64,000 nt of DNA from Cognatishimia maritima (GCF_900129685.1 NZ_FQWM01000001.1:496001-560000), one strand, 5' to 3'; numbered from the stretch's first letter, positions 46,096 to 55,916 are shown. Numbers and translations are program-made. Notes: a model not told the origin generated them from the letters alone.

Positions 46096-48980
46096 TCGGT
46101 GTTGTTGACTGGGCCGCCGCCCGAGCGCGGATGGTAATTGCTTTTATTGTATTGTCCCTGCTTGCCGGGGGCTTTGCCTATTGGAACCTGCCCAAAGAGG
46201 GCGAACCGGACATCGAAATTCCAGCACTGTTTGTGTCAGTGCCGTTCCAGGGCATCTCGGCATCGGATTCAGAGACCTTGCTGGTCAAACCGATGGAAAC
46301 CGAACTGGCTGACCTTGACGGGTTGAAAAAGATGTCGTCAACCGCTGCTGAAGGCTATGCCGGTGTCGCGCTAGAGTTTGAATTCGGTTGGGACAAAACC
46401 AAAATCACGGCCGATGTGCGCGACGCTATGGGCAAGGCTGAAAGCCAGTTCCCAGACGGGGCAGATACTTACTCTGTCAATGAGATCAACTTTTCTGAGT
46501 TTCCGATCATCATTGTAAACCTCTCGGGTCGCGTTCCAGAGCGCACCATGGCCCGCGTCGCGGATGACCTGCAAGAACGGCTAGAGTCGCTCGACGCCGT
46601 TCTGGAAGCAGGTATTGCCGGCAAACGCGACGAGATGCTTGAGGTGCTGATCGATCCGCTGCGCCTTGAAAGCTACAACGTCACCGCTGGTGAATTGATC
46701 AATGTTGTGCGCAACAATAACCAACTTATTGCCGCCGGTGAGGTCGAAACCGCCAGCGGCAAATTCGCCGTGAAAATCCCCTCTAGCTTTGATGATGCGC
46801 GCGATGTCTACTCCCTGCCTGTCAAAACCAACGGTGACCGGGTGGTCACGCTGGGTGATCTGGCCGAAATCAACCTGACGTTCGAAGACCGACGCGGCAC
46901 CGCTCGCTTTAACGGCATCAACACGGTTGCTCTGCAGGTGGTAAAGCGCAAAGGGTTTAACCTGATCGATACCGCCGAATTGATCAAACAGGCTGTAGAC
47001 GAGGCCTCTGCCGAGTGGCCCGATGAATTAAAAGCCGCTGTCGAAGTCGGCACTTCCAATGACCAAAGCCGGATCGTCGGCTCGATGGTGGGACAGCTTG
47101 AAGGGTCAGTTCTGACGGCGATTGCGCTTGTGATGATTGTGGTTTTGGCTGCACTTGGCACGCGGGCTGCATTGCTTGTGGGCTTCGCGATCCCGACCTC
47201 GTTCCTGTTGTGTTTTGTGCTTCTGGCAGTGATGGACGTCACGATTTCGAACATCGTGATGTTTGGTCTGATCCTAGCCGTGGGGATGCTGGTCGACGGG
47301 GCGATTGTGGTTGTTGAATACGCCGACAAACGCATTGCGCAGGGTGTGGGCCCGATGCACGCCTATGTCGAGGCCGCGAAACGCATGTTCTGGCCCATCG
47401 TATCGTCTACCGCGACAACCCTTTGTGCCTTCTTGCCAATGCTGTTTTGGCCGGGCGTTCCGGGGCAGTTCATGGGCATGCTGCCGGTCACACTGATCTT
47501 TGTTCTTTCTGCATCGCTGATTGTGGCGCTGATCTACCTGCCTGTCATGGGTGGCGTATCTGGCCGCATGAGCCGCTTGTTTCACACTGCATCTGTCGCC
47601 TTGCGCAAAAAGACACCTTGGCTGGTGCGCCTGCTTTTGGTGCCCCCGTCGCTCTTTATCATATTCCTCGGCGCAATGCAGATTTTGAACCCAAGCTACC
47701 TGATGGGGGCTGCGGGCGCTGAGGGCGGGATTGCGCCATTTATCTTCGGCTTTGTGGTCTTCATGTTGGGCGCTTTCGCAGCGTCAATCACCGTTGACGC
47801 TGTCATGCTTGAACGCCGGGAACGGCGCGTCAAGGTTGGCCGAGGCCTGTCGCCCTTTGGTTGGTTCATCAAGCTGATCGCGGGCAACCCGATCATGCCG
47901 CTGGTGACCATCGCCGCTGTCGCCGGGTTTGTCGTCAGCGTCTTTATGTACTTCGGTGAAAACAACAAAGGCGTCGAGTTCTTTGTGGAATCCGAACCAG
48001 AAATGGCGCTGGTCTATGTCTTGGCGCGCGGGAACCTCTCATTAGAACAGCAAGACGCCTTGGTGCAGCAAGCCGAAGACATCGTTCTGGCTCATCCGGG
48101 CATCAAAACGGCCTTTTCCTTTGCAGGCGAAGGCGGCTTGGACAACAACACCGGTGGCGCGGCGCCTCCGAAGGACACCATCGGCCAGATTCAGATGGAA
48201 ACCATACCTTGGGAGGATCGCCCAGACACAAGTGAGCCTTGGTTCACGATCCCTATCCTGGGCATCACCGTCAATCGCGCCATCAAGGCTGCGGATTTTG
48301 ACGGCGATTTGATCATCGACGAACTAACAGAACAGCTGAACACCATTCCGGGGGCTAAGATTGAAATCTTGGCAGCGAACCGAGGGCCTGCCTCGGCCAA
48401 ACCCGTGCACTTCCGCGTCAAAGGTGACAATTGGCAAGACCTACTGGCCGCGGCGACAACCGTGCGCGAGAAATTTGACACCACCCCCGGTCTGACCCTG
48501 ATCGAAGACACCCGCCCCCTGCCCGGCATCGACTGGCAGATCGACGTGGATGTGGAAAAGGCAGGCCGCTATGGTGCCGATGTGGCAACCGTTGGGGCGA
48601 TGGTGCAATTGGTCACGCGCGGCATTTTGCTTGATACTTACACCCCTGCTGGTAATGACGAAGAGATCGAAATCCGCGTGCGCCTGCCCGAACAGGACCG
48701 CGTGCTTTCGACCCTTGATACATTGAAAGTCCGCACACGCGACGGCTTGGTGCCACTGTCCAATTTCATCACCCGCCAGCCTGTTCCAAAGCTGGCAGAG
48801 ATCAACCGCGTCGACCAGACCCGCGTTTTTGATGTGAAGGCGGGTGTTGAAAGCAACATGATCTTGGTTTCGAACCCCGAAACTGACGAGTTTGAACTGA
48901 TCTCTGCAGACCGCTGGAAAGATGAAACGGGTCTGCAGGAAAGCTTTGAAGACCGTGGTTTCACACTGGCGTGCCTTTGA
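46092..48980 (+). CDS. RND efflux pump, N-terminal part (gene interrupted by frameshift)
   Basis: These 962 residues cover most of an RND (AcrB-type) pump: first helix, first porter loop (FQGISASDSETLLVKPMETEL), helices 2-6 with VGMLVDGAIVVVEYADKR (the proton-relay Asp region), and most of the second porter loop. Reading ends early at TGA 48978-48980, soon after FEDRGFTL. In the next frame the protein goes on with PLTPAIQIERL, exactly the expected continuation, so one base is missing near 48966-48973. Either this is a recent pseudogene or a sequencing error. Full length would be about 1240 residues. Confidence 0.9.
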   Translation: MIGVVDWAAARARMVIAFIVLSLLAGGFAYWNLPKEGEPDIEIPALFVSVPFQGISASDSETLLVKPMETELADLDGLKKMSSTAAEGYAGVALEFEFGWDKTKITADVRDAMGKAESQFPDGADTYSVNEINFSEFPIIIVNLSGRVPERTMARVADDLQERLESLDAVLEAGIAGKRDEMLEVLIDPLRLESYNVTAGELINVVRNNNQLIAAGEVETASGKFAVKIPSSFDDARDVYSLPVKTNGDRVVTLGDLAEINLTFEDRRGTARFNGINTVALQVVKRKGFNLIDTAELIKQAVDEASAEWPDELKAAVEVGTSNDQSRIVGSMVGQLEGSVLTAIALVMIVVLAALGTRAALLVGFAIPTSFLLCFVLLAVMDVTISNIVMFGLILAVGMLVDGAIVVVEYADKRIAQGVGPMHAYVEAAKRMFWPIVSSTATTLCAFLPMLFWPGVPGQFMGMLPVTLIFVLSASLIVALIYLPVMGGVSGRMSRLFHTASVALRKKTPWLVRLLLVPPSLFIIFLGAMQILNPSYLMGAAGAEGGIAPFIFGFVVFMLGAFAASITVDAVMLERRERRVKVGRGLSPFGWFIKLIAGNPIMPLVTIAAVAGFVVSVFMYFGENNKGVEFFVESEPEMALVYVLARGNLSLEQQDALVQQAEDIVLAHPGIKTAFSFAGEGGLDNNTGGAAPPKDTIGQIQMETIPWEDRPDTSEPWFTIPILGITVNRAIKAADFDGDLIIDELTEQLNTIPGAKIEILAANRGPASAKPVHFRVKGDNWQDLLAAATTVREKFDTTPGLTLIEDTRPLPGIDWQIDVDVEKAGRYGADVATVGAMVQLVTRGILLDTYTPAGNDEEIEIRVRLPEQDRVLSTLDTLKVRTRDGLVPLSNFITRQPVPKLAEINRVDQTRVFDVKAGVESNMILVSNPETDEFELISADRWKDETGLQESFEDRGFTLACL

Positions 48981-49804
48981 CGCCAGCGATCCAGATTGAG
49001 CGCCTGACCAAATGGGCCGAGGAAACCACCCCCTTCCCGACTGGTATCGAATGGGAGTGGACCGGCGACCAAGAAGACGAAGCGGAATCGCAGGCCTTTC
49101 TTGGCAATGCTTTCCTTGGCGCGCTGGGTTTGATGTTCATTATCCTGCTGGCGCAATTCAATAGCTTCTACAATTCTGCCCTGGTTTTGCTGGCGGTTAT
49201 CCTGTCGACAACTGGCGTGCTGATCGGGATGCTGGTGATGGGACAGCCTTTTTCGATCATTATGACCGGGACCGGCATCGTGGCCCTCGCCGGGATCGTG
49301 GTGAACAACAATATTGTTCTGATCGACACCTATCAGGAATACAGCCAATTCATGCCCCGGATCGAGGCCATCGTGCGCACCGCGCAGGACCGTCTGCGCC
49401 CGGTGCTGCTGACCACAATCACAACCATGGCCGGTCTGGCGCCGATGATGTTCGGGTTGAGTCTGAATTTCATCGAAGGCGGCTATTCCATCGACAGCCC
49501 CACCGCGCTCTGGTGGAAACAATTGGCGACTGCCGTGGTTTTTGGCCTTGGTATCGCAACAATGCTGACGCTGGTGTTCACACCTTCGATGCTGGCACTG
49601 CGGGTTTGGTTTTCGACCTATATGCGTTGGATTTTCCGCTTGATTGCACGTCTCACACGCGGGCGTGGCAGCCGTGCGGCGCGCGATTGGGAGTTGCGGA
49701 GATCGGCCAAAAAGATCAGATCACCAGAAATTTTGTGGGAAGAGACACCACAAATGGTTAAACCTGTCTTGACTGAACAGGAAGCTGTCAAAGCAGCCGA
49801 ATAA
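48971..49804 (+). CDS. RND efflux pump, C-terminal part after frameshift
   Basis: This 277-residue frame continues the pump of 46092-48980. It has the end of the second porter loop (PFPTGIEWEWTGDQEDEAES), then helices 8-12 with NAFLGALGLMFIILLAQFNS, GIVALAGIVVNNNIVLIDTY and LTTITTMAGLAPMMFG. The GTG at 48971 is only the first possible start in frame and has no ribosome site, so it would not be made on its own. The frame differs by one base (-1) from the first part. Confidence 0.88.
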   Translation: MPLTPAIQIERLTKWAEETTPFPTGIEWEWTGDQEDEAESQAFLGNAFLGALGLMFIILLAQFNSFYNSALVLLAVILSTTGVLIGMLVMGQPFSIIMTGTGIVALAGIVVNNNIVLIDTYQEYSQFMPRIEAIVRTAQDRLRPVLLTTITTMAGLAPMMFGLSLNFIEGGYSIDSPTALWWKQLATAVVFGLGIATMLTLVFTPSMLALRVWFSTYMRWIFRLIARLTRGRGSRAARDWELRRSAKKIRSPEILWEETPQMVKPVLTEQEAVKAAE

Positions 49805-49818
49805 TAAACGAGTGGTTA

Positions 49819-50265
49819 ATGACAATCGAAGAAAACCTGCGCGCCTTTATGCAGGACTATCATCGCGCAATCGCCGACAAAAACTTTGCGGCGGTTGCCG
49901 AGTTTCTGGAATTCCCCTTTGAGATCACCCTAAAGGGTGGCGAAGTTAAGCTGCGCGATACGGCAGATGTTGTCGAAGCTTTTTCGGTGATCGCCAAAGT
50001 CCATCGCGCACGGGGTGTTAAAAAGGTGCGGCGTCGTGTGCATCTTGTGCATGCCACCAGCCTGTCAGAGGCGATTGTCAGCACCGACGAGGAGGCCCTT
50101 GATGAAAAGGGCCAGCCGATTGTCACTTGGCGATCAAGCTACCTTTTGCTGAGACAGCGCGGCATCTGGCGCATTGCAGAAGCCAACGCTGTCAATCACG
50201 ACGAGGTCTGGGAAAAAGTCGGGGCCACGTCGCTTCACGCGGCCTCCGCATCCTCGCTTTGCTGA
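49819..50265 (+). CDS. NTF2/SnoaL-like domain protein
   Basis: The 148-residue protein looks like a small cone-shaped NTF2-like fold: an N-terminal helix pair (MTIEENLRAFMQDYHRAIAD, AAVAEFLEFPFEITL), then strands ending in WRSSYLLLRQRGIWRIAEAN. Members bind small molecules or act as isomerases; the function is unknown here. It follows the pump gene by 14 nt, likely in the same transcript. Its last 31 bp overlap the 3' end of the convergent ABC transporter gene. Confidence 0.7.
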   Translation: MTIEENLRAFMQDYHRAIADKNFAAVAEFLEFPFEITLKGGEVKLRDTADVVEAFSVIAKVHRARGVKKVRRRVHLVHATSLSEAIVSTDEEALDEKGQPIVTWRSSYLLLRQRGIWRIAEANAVNHDEVWEKVGATSLHAASASSLC

Positions 50266-52058
50266 CGGTGCCAAAGCTGCGCATAGCGGCCATCACGCTC
50301 TAGCAGTTCACTGTGGGTGCCTTCTTCGACGATCTCACCCTTTTCAAGCACAACAATGCGGTCGGCCTCGGCAATGGTCGACAGCCGGTGCGCAATTGTG
50401 ATCACCGTGCGCCCCTGCCCCGCACGCGCCAGCGCGTCTTTGATGGAGCCTTCCGTTTCCGTATCAAGCGCCGAGGTGGCCTCATCCAGCAGCAAAAGCG
50501 GTGGGTCTTTCAAAAGCGTGCGTGCAATGCCCACACGCTGCTTTTCGCCGCCTGACAGCTTCAGACCGCGTTCGCCCACTGCCGTTTCATATCCTTCCGG
50601 CAAGGATACGATGAAATCGTGGATTTGGGCTGCCTGGGCTGCTGCGATAATGTCTTCTTCGGTGGCGTCATCTCGGCCATAGGCGATGTTGTAGCGAATG
50701 GTATCGTTAAACAGCACCGTATCCTGCGGCACCACGCCGATCGCGTCATGCAGGCTTTGCTGCGTGACATCGCGCACATCCTGCCCATCGATCTTCAACG
50801 CACCGCCCTGAACATCGTAGAACCGGAACAGCAACCGCCCAATCGTGGATTTGCCGGACCCAGAGGCACCAACGATGGCCACGTTCTGCCCGGCGCCTAC
50901 GGTCAGGGACACGCCTTTCAGGATCGGGCGTTCGTCATCGTAGCCAAACGAGACATTCTCTAGTTCGATTTTGCCGCCATCCACCTTCAGTTCAGCAGCA
51001 TCAGGCAGGTCGGAAATCTCGGCGGGTTGACCGAGAAGGTCAAACATCTCTCCCATATCGACAAGGCTCTGGCGGATTTCGCGGTAGACCGTGCCAAGGA
51101 AGTTCAGCGGCATGGTGATCTGAATCATATAGGCGTTGACCATGACAAATTCGCCCACGGTCAGCGTGCCGTTCTCGACGCCCATCGCGGCCATGACCAT
51201 GACGATCACCAAGCCAGTGGTAATAATAAAGCTTTGTCCGACGTTCAGCCCGGCAAGCGAATAGGCGGTTTTTAATGCTGCTGTTTCGTAGCCGCGCATC
51301 GAGGCATCATAACGCTGCGCCTCACGCCGCTCTGCACCAAAGTATTTGACGGTTTCAAAATTCAACAGGCTGTCGATGGCCTTCTGATTGGCATCCGTGT
51401 CCTGATCATTCATGATCCGGCGCAGTTTCACGCGCCATTCGGTGACTTTGAAAGTGAACCAGACATAGGCCGCGATGGTGACAACGATGACGGCCAGATA
51501 CCAGACGTCCAACTGGAAATAGAGGATCGCCGCAATCAGCAGGAGTTCCAGCACCAAAGGCCCAATTGAAAACAGCATGAAGCGCAGAAGGAATTCGACG
51601 CCCTTCACGCCACGCTCAATAATCCGGCTGAGGCCGCCAGTTTTGCGCGTGATGTGATAGCGCATGGAAAGCCGGTGGATATGCTCGAACGTTTCAAGCG
51701 CCAGACGACGCAGTGCGCGCTGTCCTACCTTGGCAAAGACCGCGTCGCGCAGGTTTTGAAACCCCACCGACATGAACCGCGCAAATCCGTATGCTATGGT
51801 CAGCCCGACGGCCCCCAGCATGAAGATCGAAACGCCATCTTCGGCCAAAGCGTCCACTGCCATGCGATAGAGCTGCGGCGTATAGACAGCGACAGCCTTG
51901 CTAAGCAAAAGCGCAAGCATCGCAAGCATGACTCGTTGTTTGACCCAGGGCTGATCCTTGGGCCAAAGATAAGGTGCAACCCTGCGCAGAATGTCCCAAC
52001 CCGACCGGTTTCTGTGCCGCGCCAATTCTTCTGGGGAGGCGGTTCGCCATTGCTGCAT
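50235..52058 (-). CDS. ABC exporter of the Atm1/HMT1 type (fused permease-ATPase)
   Basis: The 607-residue half-transporter (start 52058, MQQWRTASPEEL) has six membrane helices (about residues 40-320) and an ATPase domain with Walker A GASGSGKSTIGRLLF, signature LSGGEKQRVGIARTL and Walker B LLLLDEATSALD. The membrane part has MRYHITRKTGGLSRIIERG and NFETVKYFGAERRE, wording shared with Atm1/ABCB7 and HMT1. Those proteins export glutathione-linked sulfur or metal compounds. An in-frame start further up (52184) would add a basic tail without family support. Confidence 0.9.
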   Translation of the reverse strand: MQQWRTASPEELARHRNRSGWDILRRVAPYLWPKDQPWVKQRVMLAMLALLLSKAVAVYTPQLYRMAVDALAEDGVSIFMLGAVGLTIAYGFARFMSVGFQNLRDAVFAKVGQRALRRLALETFEHIHRLSMRYHITRKTGGLSRIIERGVKGVEFLLRFMLFSIGPLVLELLLIAAILYFQLDVWYLAVIVVTIAAYVWFTFKVTEWRVKLRRIMNDQDTDANQKAIDSLLNFETVKYFGAERREAQRYDASMRGYETAALKTAYSLAGLNVGQSFIITTGLVIVMVMAAMGVENGTLTVGEFVMVNAYMIQITMPLNFLGTVYREIRQSLVDMGEMFDLLGQPAEISDLPDAAELKVDGGKIELENVSFGYDDERPILKGVSLTVGAGQNVAIVGASGSGKSTIGRLLFRFYDVQGGALKIDGQDVRDVTQQSLHDAIGVVPQDTVLFNDTIRYNIAYGRDDATEEDIIAAAQAAQIHDFIVSLPEGYETAVGERGLKLSGGEKQRVGIARTLLKDPPLLLLDEATSALDTETEGSIKDALARAGQGRTVITIAHRLSTIAEADRIVVLEKGEIVEEGTHSELLERDGRYAQLWHRQQSEDAEAA

Positions 52059-52199
52059 CGCGTGTTCCGATCCTTTGCTGCTCCGAGGTAGGAACCTATG
52101 CACCCGCAGGCGAAATGACCAGCGCCGAGGCTCCGGTTTCTTGCGCATTCCTGAAATTTGCACCGCGGTCGTCTTAATGGTCACGTCCTTCGCGGGAAA

Positions 52200-53645
52200 T
52201 CACTCTGGCACTGTGAACACCTGCCCTGGATAGATCAGATCCGGGTCTCGGATACGGTCGCGGTTGGCTTCAAAGACTTTGACGTATTGAATGCCATCGC
52301 CATAGTTCTCACGCGCAATCGCCCAGAGGGTGTTTCCGGGCTGAACCGTCACCTGCACGATGCCGCGATCCTCTACCGCACTGGCAGCGGCGGCGAGTTC
52401 TGCCGGTGCCTCACGTTTGAACGGCGACTCGACGCGGGAAATTACAGTTCCCTCCGTCGAAAGATGGTCTGCCCGCAAGGTATAGACACCGGGGGCCACA
52501 TCAGACAGTTCTGCCCACCACGTAAAGTCAGGCGCAATACGTGTCTGTGCGCGGGCGCCATTGTCGAGGTAAATTCGCACAAAGCCTGCGCCTGCTGCGC
52601 GGCCTGACATCTGCACCTCGCCGGTTTCGGAATAGGTGATGGCATCGACCGTCACCACATCAGATGGAGCGCTATCTTCGACGCCGGGTCCCTGCACCAC
52701 CCGTGCGCCTTCGTCGCTTGAGATGATTACAGTCGGCGCTTGTTGCGGGGTCTCGCTGGTGTCAACGTTGGTTTCCGCTTGTGGCGCAGCCACTGGCGCA
52801 GGCGCTTCAGCGGAAGCATCGGATGTGGCGGCACTCTCTGCCAGCGATGCGATTTGTTCAGTTGCCTCGCCTATTTCAGGTGCGCTCTCCGCTTCCCCTT
52901 CAGAGGCAACAACTTCGTTTTCGTTCGGCTCGCTTTTGCCTTCGGCTTGTGGCTTCAAGCTTTCAGCCAATTTTTCCGTTACCGATGTCAGTGCCTCAGC
53001 CGCGTCTTCTGTCACAGCCTCGGCGCGTGCCACAACGGTATCGGACTCCGCCTCGGTAGCCGTTTGTTTAGGCGGCGCGGCAACCGGGGCCACAATCACG
53101 GTCTGGTTGGACGTCACTTCTTCGCCGTCGACGTCCTGCACAAGGCTCAGGACACGCGGCGCGTCGCTTGGGGGGATTGTCACCAGCCCGGCGAAGCCAC
53201 CATCAGAACCAGCCTGCGCCGTAGCGACTTCTTCTCCATCAAGCAGAATTTTCACGTCACCGCCGTTGGCGACCCCTGCCCCGGCAATAACGGCACTCCC
53301 GTCTTTTTCGACCCGGACGATATCAAAACTTGGACGGCTGTTGTCGGTACTCGCGGGTGTCGAAGGCTCTGCAACCACGGCAGACTCATGGTTCTCTACA
53401 CCCTCGTCAGTGGTCGCCGGGGTTTCATCTGCTGCAACGGGTGCGGCCTCGGCTGTCTCTGATGGGCTTGTCTCGCGTTCAACCGGAGCCGCGGTGACTT
53501 CGACCTCGCTTTGCGCGACGTCGACAGGCGTAGGCACATCCCGATCAAACAGCCCCAATGCCATCGCCGCAACAATCGCAGCCGCAAGCGCAATCGCGCC
53601 GGCAATCAACGTGTTTCCCGACAAAAAAGTGGTGTTTTTGCGCAT
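52200..53645 (-). CDS. LysM peptidoglycan-binding protein with long acidic linker
   Basis: The 481-residue protein has an N-terminal membrane helix (about 11-32), then a long Ala/Glu/Thr/Val-rich low-complexity region. It contains Ig-like stretches of the form FDIVRVEKDGSAVIAGAG and TYSETGEVQMSGRAAGAGFV. The C-terminal LysM domain (VTVQPGNTLWAIARENYGDG, IYPGQVFTVPE) binds peptidoglycan. The start at 53645 has GGGGAAGGGGC upstream; a frame from 53717 overlaps the divergent LOG gene region. Probably an inner-membrane-anchored wall-binding protein. Confidence 0.85.
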   Translation of the reverse strand: MRKNTTFLSGNTLIAGAIALAAAIVAAMALGLFDRDVPTPVDVAQSEVEVTAAPVERETSPSETAEAAPVAADETPATTDEGVENHESAVVAEPSTPASTDNSRPSFDIVRVEKDGSAVIAGAGVANGGDVKILLDGEEVATAQAGSDGGFAGLVTIPPSDAPRVLSLVQDVDGEEVTSNQTVIVAPVAAPPKQTATEAESDTVVARAEAVTEDAAEALTSVTEKLAESLKPQAEGKSEPNENEVVASEGEAESAPEIGEATEQIASLAESAATSDASAEAPAPVAAPQAETNVDTSETPQQAPTVIISSDEGARVVQGPGVEDSAPSDVVTVDAITYSETGEVQMSGRAAGAGFVRIYLDNGARAQTRIAPDFTWWAELSDVAPGVYTLRADHLSTEGTVISRVESPFKREAPAELAAAASAVEDRGIVQVTVQPGNTLWAIARENYGDGIQYVKVFEANRDRIRDPDLIYPGQVFTVPE

Positions 53646-53745
53646 GGCTGCCCCTTCCCCAGTCTTTGGCAGTCGTCTTGGTTGAGCGACAGTAGCAACT
53701 TGGATAACCATGGTCAAAACAGCATTGATTCAGCAGGAGTTTTTT

Positions 53746-54294
53746 ATGGCAACGCTTTCCGTCTGTGTGTTTTGCGGCTCTCGTTCCGGGGTGGACCCTG
53801 CTTATCAAGAGGCCGCGCTGGCGCTGGGTCAGGCGATTGCCGCCGAAGGTTGGCGTCTGGTCTATGGCGCGGGTGATATCGGGTTGATGGGGGCTGTCGC
53901 CAATGCCACGCAAGCCGCAGGTGGTGAAACTTTCGGTGTCATTCCCACGCATTTGCTGAAACATGAGGTTGGCAAGACAGACCTGACCCGATTTATCGTC
54001 ACAGAAAACATGCACGAGCGCAAAAAGGTCATGTTTATGAACTGTGACGCTGTCGTGGTTCTACCGGGCGGCGCAGGGTCACTGGATGAGTTCTTTGAGG
54101 TCCTGACTTGGAGGCAGCTTGCGCTGCACGACAAACCCATCGTTCTGTTGAACATCAACGGCTACTGGGACCCGCTGATTGCGCTGGTGGATCACGTGAT
54201 CGATCAAGGCTTTGCGGATGCGTCGTTGCGCGACTTCATCAGTATCGAGGCAGACGTCAATTCCGCAATCTCTAAGATTTCAGCTTTAGAATAG
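53746..54294 (+). CDS. LOG-family protein (cytokinin riboside monophosphate phosphoribohydrolase-like)
   Basis: The 182-residue protein begins MATLSVCVFCGSRSGVDPAY and has the LOG motif PGGAGSLDEFFEVLTW plus the conserved HERKKVMF. LOG enzymes split nucleoside 5'-monophosphates to base and ribose phosphate; bacterial members often act on AMP-like compounds. AGGAG lies before the ATG at 53746. It is divergent from the LysM gene. Confidence 0.92.
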   Translation: MATLSVCVFCGSRSGVDPAYQEAALALGQAIAAEGWRLVYGAGDIGLMGAVANATQAAGGETFGVIPTHLLKHEVGKTDLTRFIVTENMHERKKVMFMNCDAVVVLPGGAGSLDEFFEVLTWRQLALHDKPIVLLNINGYWDPLIALVDHVIDQGFADASLRDFISIEADVNSAISKISALE

Positions 54295-54300
54295 CCGCGC

Positions 54301-55515
54301 CTAATGCACTGTTTTGGAGGCGGTCATTGTCTCCATCAAGCGGTTCTCAGGGCTGCTTTCAAACATGGTTCCGACCGTTCGAAATACCGACAGGCGATCC
54401 AGCAGCTCAGCGTTAGAAGACACGCCAACCTTTTCATAGATCATCTGGATCTGATTGCGCACGGTCTTGGGCGAACGCTGCGCGGTTTCCGCGATTGTTG
54501 CAACACTCTGCCCCAAGAGCAGAGATTTGCAGACTTGGGCCTCCCGCGCACTTAGGTCAAAGACATCCTCAAGCAGCGCAGTATTCACCGCATCATGCAC
54601 GGACTGACCAACAAAAATCGCAAACATTTGTTCTTCGTCCAAGAGATGGCGATCAATCGCGCTTGCATCGCGCATCGATGGACGAAACGGCGAAATCGCA
54701 AGCATCAGAGGGGATTCATGGGTATGAACCTTTAGCCCACTTTGCACGAGGTCACGGCTCGTCTGAGAAATCTTGTGGTAAAGGTCAGCAGTGTCGTAGG
54801 TGTTTGACAATGTCAAAGCCCCGTCGCGCGCGACTTTGAAGGGATCGCCGCGACTTAGGATTTGGCGTCCAGCCGTATTACCAAACAAGTATTTGCCTTT
54901 CACATCCGTCACCAACATCGGCAGGATAATCCCGTCGAAAAAGCCGCTAAAGGCTTCGGTCGCACGTTTGGCCAAGGCCAATGCGCGGGCCAGTTGACTG
55001 GCGCGTACCGCATGCGGCGCCAAGAGCTTTAGCACCTTAAAGAGCGGATCATGCACCTCTGCTTCTCTCTTGGGGTCAGCGGGCAGTGGGAACCCGAGAA
55101 AGGCCCCCTTTTCGCCATTGTGGTCGACTTTCAGGTGCAAAGAGTTTCGATACCCCGAGGGCTTCAGAAAATCCGTGTAGCAGCGCGAATTCAACAATTG
55201 TGCTTCCGGGAAGAACCGTTTTGTCCTGACGACAAACCCGTTTGGTGTGCGCTTGACCACCTCGGCGATAGTCTCACCAAAGTTATTTTTCATGTTAAAT
55301 TCAAAGGGTGACGGAAAAATGGGGGTCTGCCCGGCGTTCACATATTCGGGCAACATCGTATCGCCGTCGTATCCCCATGCCAAAGCCCCGACACCGGGAA
55401 ACATGGCGCGGAGTTTTGTCAGCAGCGTTTTCCACTGCACCTCTTCGAAGGCCGAGTCGTAAACGACGCCGATAAGCTCGGAGAGGTCTTCTGGTGTGAA
55501 AGATGGCTTGCCCAT
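54301..55515 (-). CDS. Orphan LuxR-type (GerE) transcriptional regulator
   Basis: The 404-residue protein ends in a GerE-type HTH (about 325-385: FDLSAREAQVCKSLLLGQSV, QRSPKTVRNQIQMIYEKVGV). The first 300 residues show a possible PAS-like stretch (PMLVTDVKGKYLFGNTAGRQIL, about 200-220) but no acyl-homoserine-lactone pocket like that of the LuxR at 12391. No partner kinase or synthase is near. It faces a 58-residue unknown gene across 131 bp and may control it. Confidence 0.87.
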   Translation of the reverse strand: MGKPSFTPEDLSELIGVVYDSAFEEVQWKTLLTKLRAMFPGVGALAWGYDGDTMLPEYVNAGQTPIFPSPFEFNMKNNFGETIAEVVKRTPNGFVVRTKRFFPEAQLLNSRCYTDFLKPSGYRNSLHLKVDHNGEKGAFLGFPLPADPKREAEVHDPLFKVLKLLAPHAVRASQLARALALAKRATEAFSGFFDGIILPMLVTDVKGKYLFGNTAGRQILSRGDPFKVARDGALTLSNTYDTADLYHKISQTSRDLVQSGLKVHTHESPLMLAISPFRPSMRDASAIDRHLLDEEQMFAIFVGQSVHDAVNTALLEDVFDLSAREAQVCKSLLLGQSVATIAETAQRSPKTVRNQIQMIYEKVGVSSNAELLDRLSVFRTVGTMFESSPENRLMETMTASKTVH

Positions 55516-55646
55516 ATACGCATTCTACACCACGCCAGCCAAATCTCATGGGTAAAATTACCCAAGCCCATTTGGGATGTCTTGCTCATGCGTTACTTGA
55601 TCTGGGCGGCGATACTCATGGTCAATGATCACGAGGAGATACCAGC

Positions 55647-55823
55647 ATGACCGCACCAGCCCATCGTTCAGAAGAAATTCGCCCGTTCCTGACCGCCTCA
55701 CGTCGCGCAAATGGGCAACGTCGCGGTCGCCATAGCATTCTTGGCCTTGGTCTGTCGCTGCGCTCCTTCGCGAAACGTTGGTTTGGTCTGCCCAACATCA
55801 TGCCCGGCGCCTGGTACCTTTGA
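55647..55823 (+). CDS. Small basic protein of unknown function (58 residues)
   Basis: The frame runs from an ATG with GAGGAG eight nt upstream to TGA at 55821-55823. The protein is basic (SRRANGQRRGRHS) with a hydrophobic/aromatic C-terminal half (LGLGLSLRSFAKRWFGLPN, ending MPGAWYL). No family is recognised. The good ribosome site, clean frame and divergent position beside a LuxR-type regulator argue that it is a real gene. Confidence 0.55.
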   Translation: MTAPAHRSEEIRPFLTASRRANGQRRGRHSILGLGLSLRSFAKRWFGLPNIMPGAWYL

Positions 55824-55868
55824 TGTCAGGGCTGATGGCTTACATTGAGTAGCCCATAAAACGAAAAA

Positions 55869-55890
55869 CGCCCTCTCGGGTGAGAGGGCG
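55869..55890 (-). terminator. Intrinsic terminator of sodB
   Basis: On the minus strand CGCCCTCTC / GAGAGGGCG is followed by TTTTTCGTTTT, 27 nt after the sodB stop. Confidence 0.88.
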
Positions 55891-55916
55891 CAATATTTCT
55901 CAGATCAATTTAGAGA

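Noticed and set aside
48966-48980. Programmed -1 ribosomal frameshifting in the RND pump
   Set aside because: A -1 shift would restore the frame, but there is no X-XXY-YYZ slippery heptamer or clear downstream stem, and RND pumps are not known to use it.
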